This document shows, one piece after another, positions 1-4,853 of a DNA stretch of 7,695 nt. The stretch's first letter is position 1; each line of letters opens with the position of its first letter. A model generated the notes under the pieces. It did not search any database. It was not told where the DNA came from and worked only from the letters and a program-made list of their open reading frames with translations. The translations under genes and the position numbers were made by a program. Source of the stretch: Candidatus Scatoplasma merdavium (GTDB taxonomy: Bacteria > Bacillota_I > Bacilli_A > RFN20 > CAG-288); NCBI GenBank assembly GCA_017694135.1, contig JADING010000074.1, positions 1 to 7,695 on the forward strand, read 5' to 3'.

Positions 1-3
1 TAA

Positions 4-10
4 CCTCCTT
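4..10 (-). promoter_or_regulatory. Shine-Dalgarno of a leftward gene starting just outside the window
   Basis: Read on the minus strand, the first bases of the window give AAGGAGG followed by TTA at the very edge. This is a near-perfect SD at the right distance from a start codon lying a few bases beyond position 1. I infer a divergently transcribed gene to the left, for which most of 1-300 would be the 5' leader. Nothing of its coding sequence is visible, so its identity is unknown. Confidence 0.5.
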
Positions 11-123
11 GTCCATAAGATATCTTGCTAGTCGGGTTCCTATTATTTTTGTAATCCTTGTTTCTTGAACGTGATACGAAGTCTAAGCCTCAATTTGGTA
101 TAAACAGGTTTAAACAAAAATAA

Positions 124-291
124 GGGAATGATGAATTTTTTAATTGCAGATTCTAAGATCTAAAAATGCCCTCTCATTCATTCCCGGATTCTTCTTTATA
201 TGCCTATAAAGAAAATCAGGAGACCTTGATCTCCTCCTTGCAATTAATTCTATTTTATAGAATTTTTTGCTTGAATGCCCTAGGGCATTCA
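124..291. other. Cluster of five consecutive stem-loops (candidate structured leader or small RNA)
   Basis: Five stem-loops lie end to end. (a) 124-185: GGGAATGA (124-131) pairs with TCATTCCC (178-185), continues past one bulge with TGA/TCA, and has inner pairing TTTTTA/TAAAAA (137-142/161-166). (b) 192-213: a perfect 9-bp stem TTCTTTATA/TATAAAGAA with a TGCC loop. (c) 218-235: AGGAGA/TCTCCT with a 6-nt loop. (d) 240-270: GCAA/TTGC around AATTCTAT/ATAGAATT, with a T run at 263-268. (e) 272-291: a perfect palindrome. The strand is unresolved. On the minus strand this would be the leader of the gene implied at the left edge; on the plus strand stem (d) with its T run could be a weak terminator. 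No known riboswitch, T-box or stable RNA motif was recognised. Confidence 0.4.
272..291. repeat. 20-bp perfect palindrome, possible operator
   Basis: TGAATGCCCT is followed directly by its exact reverse complement AGGGCATTCA. The 8-mer AATGCCCT inside it is also found at 165-172 and 463-470 in the same intergenic region. A perfect dyad plus dispersed half-sites is what a dimeric regulator's operator looks like. As RNA it would instead form an 8-bp hairpin with a CTAG loop. There is no T run after it on either strand, so it is not a terminator by itself. Confidence 0.45.
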
Positions 292-670
292 TTACTTAGA
301 AGAGTTAATAAGATATCCTGATCTAATAATAAGAAAAGTCTGTGTATTTAATTAATTACAAGTAGTTGAGTAATCACTTGTTCAAACAAAGTTTATGTAA
401 AAAGCAACTATTCAAAATCTAGGCTAGGAAGTAAGAAATAGTAGTCTTTTTATTAGCCCCACAATGCCCTTATGTTTGATTTTAGTTGTATTGATTTCAT
501 CCCATTGAATTTATATTCAACAATTAAACAACTTCAAACGTAAGCAAAGAAGTGGCATTAAGCATTTATTAGGGGTTTCGTTTATCTAGTAAGGGTGTCA
601 TTTTTGTATTGTAGCGATTGGAAAAAGAGATGCCTTTATTTTTGTTATATATAAATATATGTCGCGCGTG
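292..670. other. Non-coding AT-rich stretch without a recognisable gene
   Basis: No open reading frame with a plausible start and ribosome site was found on either strand; stops are frequent in all frames. Small dyads are visible, for example a perfect 6-bp hairpin TTGAAT/ATTCAA with a TTAT loop at 505-520, and GGCTA/TAGCC flanking 422-458. No tRNA, rRNA or known stable RNA signature was recognised. A purely AT stretch at 644-661 is followed by a short GC-rich patch (GCGCGTGTGCG) just before the operon promoter. Confidence 0.5.
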
Positions 671-674
671 TGCG

Positions 675-703
675 TTGACAAGAAGGGTGGTTTTGTATAC
701 ATT
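675..703 (+). promoter_or_regulatory. Sigma-70-type promoter of the rpmG-secE-nusG operon
   Basis: A perfect -35 box TTGACA lies at 675-680. The -10 is either TATACA at 696-701 (15-bp spacing, preceded by TG) or TACATT at 698-703 (17-bp spacing); each matches the consensus at four of six bases. Transcription would start near 708-712 and give a leader of about 40 nt before rpmG. The position fits the first gene of the operon and no better candidate was seen in the preceding gap. Confidence 0.7.
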
Positions 704-748
704 AATAAAGAGTTTTAATTGAGACGTCAAAGGAAAGGAGCTTTTTTA

Positions 749-892
749 ATGCGGGAAAAGGTAATACTCTGTTGCACAGAGTGCTTGTCGAGAAATTACA
801 CTGTTACGAAGAAAAAGGGTGATCCGCGCATGGAGGTAAGCAAGTTCTGCCCGAAATGCAACAAGCACACTTTACACCGTGAGACCCGTTAG
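749..892 (+). CDS. rpmG: 50S ribosomal protein L33
   Basis: This 47-residue protein is a component of the large ribosomal subunit near the tRNA exit site. It has the L33 pattern: a start resembling MREKVILCCTEC, a basic middle (TKKKGDPRMEVSKF), and two CxxC pairs, C9-x2-C12 and C34-x2-C37, the Zn-ribbon of the zinc-binding (C+) form. Length and ending (HTLHRETR) are normal for the family. The ATG has a strong SD, AGGAAAGGAG at 731-740, with eight bases of spacing. It is the first gene after the promoter at 675-703 and lies 14 bp before secE, the arrangement common in Bacillota, where an rpmG copy precedes secE-nusG. Bacteria may carry both a zinc and a zinc-free L33; this is the zinc form, so zinc-dependent control is conceivable, but no Zur site was recognised. 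Confidence 0.95.
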   Translation: MREKVILCCTECLSRNYTVTKKKGDPRMEVSKFCPKCNKHTLHRETR

Positions 893-906
893 GTAAAAAC
901 CAAGTT

Positions 907-1161
907 ATGAAAAAGATTACTAAGTATTTTAAGGGCGTAGCTCAGGAAGCGCGCCGCGTTCGCTGGCCTCACAAGAAGGAATTGTTAGCCTCGGTTGTTA
1001 CTGTTTGTGCTGTTTCTATTGTTGCGGCCTTGATAATTTATTTTGAGGACTGGATTACTATTCAAATCCTCCGCGGGTTTGAAGACGCTTTCCCTCAAGC
1101 TTCCTCTTCTTCCTCTTCTAGCGAAGAAGTCGCTCAAGCTTTATTAAAATTGTTTAGATAA
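907..1161 (+). CDS. secE: Preprotein translocase subunit SecE, with poly-Ser C-terminal tail
   Basis: SecE is the small essential clamp subunit of the SecYEG channel in the cytoplasmic membrane. The conserved amphipathic N-terminal helix is present (residues 6-25, YFKGVAQEARRVRWP, with E14, W20 and P21), followed by one membrane segment at about 27-47, as in the single-span SecE of Gram-positives. At 84 residues it is longer than the usual 60 or so. The extra 25-30 residues after the membrane segment contain seven consecutive serines (66-72) and an amphipathic end (EEVAQALLKLFR). In the standard N-in topology this tail would face outward. The ATG has no good SD; the nearest candidate is AGGT at 891-894, overlapping the rpmG stop, so translation may depend on coupling to rpmG. 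It lies 17 bp before nusG. Confidence 0.93.
   Translation: MKKITKYFKGVAQEARRVRWPHKKELLASVVTVCAVSIVAALIIYFEDWITIQILRGFEDAFPQASSSSSSSEEVAQALLKLFR
1102..1119 (+). repeat. Exact 9-bp tandem repeat encoding the SecE serine run
   Basis: TCCTCTTCT occurs twice in immediate succession and encodes six of the seven serines (66-71) of SecE. The repeat is in frame, so gain or loss of one unit would change the tail by three residues without a frameshift. Confidence 0.85.
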
Positions 1162-1178
1162 AAATAAGGAGTAAAAAT

Positions 1179-1892
1179 ATGTCATACGAAGAAAAAGATC
1201 TCAATTCACCTTTCTTGATGGAAGATGATACTGAAGAAGAAATTAAAGAAGCTGAGTCTAGCGCTGTTGAAGAAAGCAAAGAAGTGGAGCAAGAAGTTGC
1301 TTCCGCTCCAGAGAATACTGAACTTGATAAAGAAAAACAGTGGTATGTCGCAAACACTTATTCTGGAAGAGAATCCATCGTTGCTGATTACTTGGAAAAA
1401 AGAAAGATATCAATGCATTTAGAAAATGAGATTTTCCGCATTGTTGTTCCTGAAAAGGAAGTCCAAGCTGTCGATAAAAACGGTCAACCGAAGTTTAAGA
1501 AGGATGGTACTCCTATTATGAAAAAAGAAAATGAGTACCCTGGTTATATTTTCGTTGAAGCCATTATGACTGACCAAGCTTGGTATGTCATCCGTAATAC
1601 TCCGGGTGTTACTGGTATCGTTGGTTCTTCTGGTTCTGGTACTAAGCCGTTCCCGATTCCGCGTGAAGACATGATGCCTATTTTGAAGATGATGAATCTC
1701 ATTGTTCCTGAAGTCAGAACCGATTATAAAGTCGGGGAAAGAGTTCACGTTATTGAAGGCTCGTTTGCCGATGAATACGGTGAAATTATTTCCATTGATT
1801 CGATCAATGGTTTGGCGACGGTTTCTATCACTTTCTTCGGTCGTCCCACTTCGGTTTCTTTCTTGTTTAGTCAATTGGAAAAAGCCGATTAA
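1179..1892 (+). CDS. nusG: Transcription termination/antitermination factor NusG
   Basis: NusG binds RNA polymerase and modulates pausing, Rho termination and coupling to the ribosome. The NGN domain runs from about residue 54 (QWYVANTYSGRE) to 172, including YPGYIFVE at 120-127 and TPGVTGIVG at 141-149. The KOW domain covers about 183-235 (YKVGERVHVIEG, then FFGRPTSV). Before the NGN domain there is an extra N-terminal region of about 53 residues, very rich in Glu, Asp and Ser, which standard NusG of about 180 residues lacks. A Lys-rich insert at 98-118 (DKNGQPKFKKDGTP) resembles the insert found in Bacillota NusG. The start has a good SD, AAGGAG at 1166-1171 with seven bases of spacing, so the acidic extension is very likely translated. 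It follows secE as usual, but rplK and rplA do not follow. Confidence 0.95.
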   Translation: MSYEEKDLNSPFLMEDDTEEEIKEAESSAVEESKEVEQEVASAPENTELDKEKQWYVANTYSGRESIVADYLEKRKISMHLENEIFRIVVPEKEVQAVDKNGQPKFKKDGTPIMKKENEYPGYIFVEAIMTDQAWYVIRNTPGVTGIVGSSGSGTKPFPIPREDMMPILKMMNLIVPEVRTDYKVGERVHVIEGSFADEYGEIISIDSINGLATVSITFFGRPTSVSFLFSQLEKAD

Positions 1893-1910
1893 TCAATTGA
1901 ATTATACAAG

Positions 1911-1930
1911 TGTGTATTTTTGTGTATTTT
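1911..1930. repeat. Exact 10-bp tandem repeat in the nusG-ftsH gap
   Basis: TGTGTATTTT is repeated immediately once. It sits just upstream of the candidate ftsH -10 element. A 10-bp period equals about one helical turn, which could place two copies of a binding site on the same face, but in AT-rich DNA it may be a slippage product. Confidence 0.7.
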
Positions 1931-1942
1931 CTTTCCGCTATG

Positions 1943-1951
1943 TGTTAATAT
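1943..1951 (+). promoter_or_regulatory. Candidate extended -10 promoter for ftsH
   Basis: TG, one base, then TAATAT forms an extended -10 (TG at 1943-1944, hexamer 1946-1951). No convincing -35 lies 17 bp upstream. It would start transcription near 1958 and give ftsH a leader of nearly 60 nt. No terminator was seen between nusG and ftsH, so read-through from the upstream operon is an equally good or additional source of ftsH mRNA. No CIRCE or CtsR heat-shock operator was recognised. Confidence 0.3.
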
Positions 1952-1968
1952 TCTTTTGTGAATTAGGA

Positions 1969-2009
1969 AAGGAAAAACTTATAAGCACTTATGTTCCTTA
2001 TGAAAGGAG
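1969..2009 (+). promoter_or_regulatory. Possible SD-sequestering leader structure of ftsH
   Basis: TTCCTT at 1994-1999 can pair with AAGGAA at 1969-1974, aided by an ATAA/TTAT mini-stem at 1981-1992. It can instead pair with AAGGAG of the ftsH SD (2004-2009, six pairs including one G-U, 4-nt loop). The two pairings exclude each other, so one form hides the ribosome site and the other exposes it. This could be a translational switch or simple RNA thermometer, but both stems are short and no conservation data are available. Confidence 0.3.
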
Positions 2010-2015
2010 AATTTA

Positions 2016-4676
2016 ATGAAAACACCTGAAGATAACAATAGAACTCCGATGTTGAACAACGGGGCAAGGCGATATTGGATTTGGTATCTGGTAGCGTTTT
2101 TGCTAATCGGTGGCTTTATTTGGCTCTTTGTTTCTAATTTCTCAAATGGAGTATCACGCTCTTTCCGCAATCCGGATATGCACGTTGTTGAAGTTGATCC
2201 TGACGGAGTTGCTAATACTGGTGATGAATATGAAATGAAAGGTGAGCTTTATCAGATTTTAGAATCTAGTGAAGTTATTTCTTTGCAAGAAGAGAACCAT
2301 TCGGAAGCTGGATATAAATACATCGTTGGTTCTTATCGTGAAAACATTGCTGGTTCGACTGGATATACCGTGGTTTCTTTTGAGGCGGTCCTCACTTTAG
2401 ATGATTCGGAAGCTATTCAAAATTACACCGATATTATTGGCAGCAGAACCGGAATTAAGTACGATACTGACAACAAAGCTTATTTCGTTTTGTATTACGG
2501 GACAGATGGATTCTGCTCTTACAATATAGTTGACTACACCAATCAATCTTCGTGGACTGATTACCTTCCTACTATTATTATTTGGGGTTTGGTAATTGCC
2601 TTAGGTATTTTCTTAGTTTCGCGTTTGTTCCGCTCAATGAATTCAGCGATGTCGAATATGAATTCGCAGACGATGAACTTCAATTCTTCGCGCGCTAAGA
2701 AAGAAACGATGGTTAAGGTTCGCTTTGCTGATGTCGCGGGCTGCGATGAAGTTAAAGCGGAGTTGGTTGAACTAGTTGATTATTTTAAAAACGCTAGTAA
2801 GTACACTAAATTAGGTGCGAAATTACCTAAGGGCTTCCTCTTAGTTGGTCCTCCGGGTACCGGTAAAACTTTGCTCGCTAAAGCTGTCGCTGGTGAAGCG
2901 CACGTTCCGTTCTATTCCATTTCTGGTTCCGACTTTGTCGAAATGTATGTCGGTGTTGGTGCTGGACGTGTTAGAGATATGTTTAAAACAGCGAAGCAGA
3001 ACGCTCCGTGCTTGATCTTCATTGATGAAATTGATGCCGTTGGTCGTCAACGTGGTGCTGGTTTAGGTGGTGGTAACGATGAAAGAGAACAAACTTTGAA
3101 CCAGTTGTTGGTTGAAATGGATGGCTTTGAAGAAAACAGCGGTGTTATTGTTATGGCTGCTACTAACAGAGCTGATGTTCTTGATCCAGCTTTAACCCGT
3201 GCTGGACGTTTCGATAGACAGATTACTGTTGATCTTCCTGATAAAGAAGGAAGAGAAGCTATTCTCAAGGTTCACGCTCGCAATAAGATTGTGGCAAAGA
3301 GCGTTGATTTTAATGCTATTGCCGGCCGTACCGTTGGTTTCTCTGGCGCTGATTTAGCTAATATCTTAAACGATGCAGCTATATTGGCGGTCAGACAGAA
3401 TAAAAATGAAATAGATACTGATGATATTGATGAAGCTATCGATCGTTCTATCGCTGGTCCGGCTAAGACCAACAGGGGAATGAGCGAAGAAGAAAAGCGC
3501 AGAGTGGCGTATCATGAATCCGGACACGCTATTATCGGCATTCGTTTGCAGCACTCTGAGAAGGTTCAGCGTATTACTATTATTCCGCGTGGTAGAACTG
3601 GTGGTCACGTCTTGATGACACCGGAGAATGATCGCTTCTTGTTAACTAAAGATGAGCTTATCGCTCAGATTACCGGTTTGTTAGGCGGTCGTACTTCTGA
3701 AGAAATTTTCTTCGGTGATGTTTCAACTGGTGCTTCTAACGATATTGAGCAGGCTACGAGAATCGCCAGAATGATGGTTACTGAATACGGTATGTCTGAT
3801 CTTGGACCTATTCAATATGAGCACAATACTGGCTCTGTCTTCTTAGGGAGAGATTACACTTCTCAGCAAGCTAATTACTCTACTCAAATCGCTTATGAAA
3901 TCGATAAAGCGGTCAGAGACATAATTGACCAGGCTCATGAAAACTGCCGCAAATTGCTCGAGCAGTATCGCGATGATGTTGAACTTGTGGCTAAGACTCT
4001 CTTGGAAAAAGAGACTATTACTGCGGAAGAAATCGAATACTTGATGGAACACCGCGAATTGCCTCCGAAGAAAGTTGTTGAGACTCCTAACAAAGAGGGT
4101 GATACTACTTCTAACGAAGAGGCAAACAAGGAAGCTAAGACTGAAGAAATTCAACGTCCGCTTGTAGAAGGTTTAGATAATGAAAGAGTTCAGAAGTTTG
4201 ATAAGAAGGCCAATGAATTCCTCTCTGAACTTAACAAAATAAAAGCTAGTGGTAACGTGGCTATTATCATTCTCTGCGTTGAAAGCAAAGAAGATGGAAA
4301 GGATTTGACTTTCCGCAAGCTGAGAAAGATTGCTACCGATGCTGGAAACGCCTATGTGCAAAGAATTATCGCTTTAGGAGAGACTCCTTCTGATAAGATT
4401 AAACAAGGCTTGAATATCGCTTGTCGCGAAGAAGTTTGGAAACAGTTTAAAGACGATGTATCTAGCTTCGGGCAGTTTGTTGAGGATTACACAGGCGCTG
4501 AAGTTGTCTTAGTTAAATCTTCGAGCAAAACTATCGATGAGATTAAAAAGAACCTCGATATGATGCAAGGCGGAGGCTCATCCGATTTGTCTGAAGAGGC
4601 TAAAGAAGTTAACAAAGATCTCAAAGACCTCGTTAACAAGAGCTCTCAAAACAAGGACGACGAAAACAAAAAGTAA
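2016..4676 (+). CDS. ftsH: ATP-dependent zinc metalloprotease FtsH with extra C-terminal domain
   Basis: FtsH is a membrane-anchored hexameric AAA+ protease that extracts and degrades misassembled membrane proteins and some regulators. Order: short cytoplasmic N-terminus, membrane segment 20-40, external domain about 41-182, membrane segment about 186-202, AAA module with Walker A GPPGTGKT (278-285), pore loop MYVG (310-313, Tyr in place of the usual Phe), Walker B LIFIDEID (333-340) and the second region of homology ending GRFDR (397-401). The peptidase has zinc motif HESGH (500-504) and a likely third ligand, D576. Typical FtsH ends near the position of HREL (679-682), at about 650-700 residues. 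This protein has 886: an acidic linker (about 690-720), an unrecognised alpha/beta-looking region (about 728-834), then a GGGSS hinge and a charged tail. The SD is AAAGGAG at 2003-2009. The gene follows nusG and is closed by a terminator. Confidence 0.97.
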   Translation: MKTPEDNNRTPMLNNGARRYWIWYLVAFLLIGGFIWLFVSNFSNGVSRSFRNPDMHVVEVDPDGVANTGDEYEMKGELYQILESSEVISLQEENHSEAGYKYIVGSYRENIAGSTGYTVVSFEAVLTLDDSEAIQNYTDIIGSRTGIKYDTDNKAYFVLYYGTDGFCSYNIVDYTNQSSWTDYLPTIIIWGLVIALGIFLVSRLFRSMNSAMSNMNSQTMNFNSSRAKKETMVKVRFADVAGCDEVKAELVELVDYFKNASKYTKLGAKLPKGFLLVGPPGTGKTLLAKAVAGEAHVPFYSISGSDFVEMYVGVGAGRVRDMFKTAKQNAPCLIFIDEIDAVGRQRGAGLGGGNDEREQTLNQLLVEMDGFEENSGVIVMAATNRADVLDPALTRAGRFDRQITVDLPDKEGREAILKVHARNKIVAKSVDFNAIAGRTVGFSGADLANILNDAAILAVRQNKNEIDTDDIDEAIDRSIAGPAKTNRGMSEEEKRRVAYHESGHAIIGIRLQHSEKVQRITIIPRGRTGGHVLMTPENDRFLLTKDELIAQITGLLGGRTSEEIFFGDVSTGASNDIEQATRIARMMVTEYGMSDLGPIQYEHNTGSVFLGRDYTSQQANYSTQIAYEIDKAVRDIIDQAHENCRKLLEQYRDDVELVAKTLLEKETITAEEIEYLMEHRELPPKKVVETPNKEGDTTSNEEANKEAKTEEIQRPLVEGLDNERVQKFDKKANEFLSELNKIKASGNVAIIILCVESKEDGKDLTFRKLRKIATDAGNAYVQRIIALGETPSDKIKQGLNIACREEVWKQFKDDVSSFGQFVEDYTGAEVVLVKSSSKTIDEIKKNLDMMQGGGSSDLSEEAKEVNKDLKDLVNKSSQNKDDENKK

Positions 4677-4684
4677 ATATCTTT

Positions 4685-4718
4685 AAAGGTTTGATAGTAG
4701 TTACTATCAGGCCTTTTT
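4685..4718 (+). terminator. Intrinsic terminator after ftsH
   Basis: A 14-bp stem pairs 4685-4698 with 4703-4716 around an AGTT loop: AAAGG and CCTTT at the base, two G-U pairs, then GATAGT/ACTATC at the top. The 3' arm runs into five consecutive T (4714-4718). It begins nine bases after the ftsH stop codon and ends the rightward operon. Confidence 0.9.
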
Positions 4719-4817
4719 CTGTGCAACTAGTTTGTGTTTTAAAGCTATAAACGCCTTAGTTAGTGAGTAAAACCTATCAAGTGTCTTAAGCATAATTAGT
4801 TAAATAAATTAATTTTC

Positions 4818-4846
4818 TTGGTTTTCTAAATTGTTTCATATATATT
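4818..4846 (+). promoter_or_regulatory. Promoter of dus, placed for a leaderless transcript
   Basis: TTGGTT at 4818-4823 (four of six consensus bases) and TATATT at 4841-4846 are separated by exactly 17 bp. Initiation about seven bases after the -10 falls at 4852-4854, which is the GTG start codon of dus. No SD-like purine run exists between the -10 and the start. Confidence 0.65.
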
Positions 4847-4853
4847 TTGTATT

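Noticed and set aside
28..60. GTCGGGTTCC, reminiscent of a tRNA T arm
   Set aside because: No matching acceptor, D or anticodon stems and no 3' CCA-proximal pairing could be found around it.
240..268. Hairpin plus T run as an intrinsic terminator
   Set aside because: The upper stem has a single G-C pair, and no plus-strand gene precedes it in the window; kept only as part of the stem-loop cluster.
683..690. AAGGGTGG resembling the start of a T-box antiterminator core
   Set aside because: The rest of the core (ACCGCG) is missing, the site lies between the -35 and -10 of a promoter, and the gene downstream is a ribosomal protein, not a tRNA synthetase or amino-acid gene.
1..748. CRISPR array, insertion sequence or prophage attachment site
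   Set aside because: There are no regularly spaced repeats, no transposase fragment and no long terminal inverted repeats; the palindrome and 8-mer repeats are too short and irregular.
1419..1874. Minus-strand open frame of 151 codons opposite nusG
   Set aside because: It lies entirely inside nusG, encodes an Arg/Asn-rich composition typical of an antisense shadow, and has no ribosome site or recognisable domain.
1702..2016. Plus-strand frame of 104 codons spanning the nusG end and the gap to ftsH
   Set aside because: Its first half is an out-of-frame copy of the nusG KOW region and the rest is non-coding; no ribosome site fits its start.
3843..4154. Minus-strand open frame of about 100 codons opposite ftsH
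   Set aside because: It is fully inside the conserved peptidase region of ftsH, with Phe/Leu/Ser-rich content expected from the complement of Glu/Lys-rich coding sequence.
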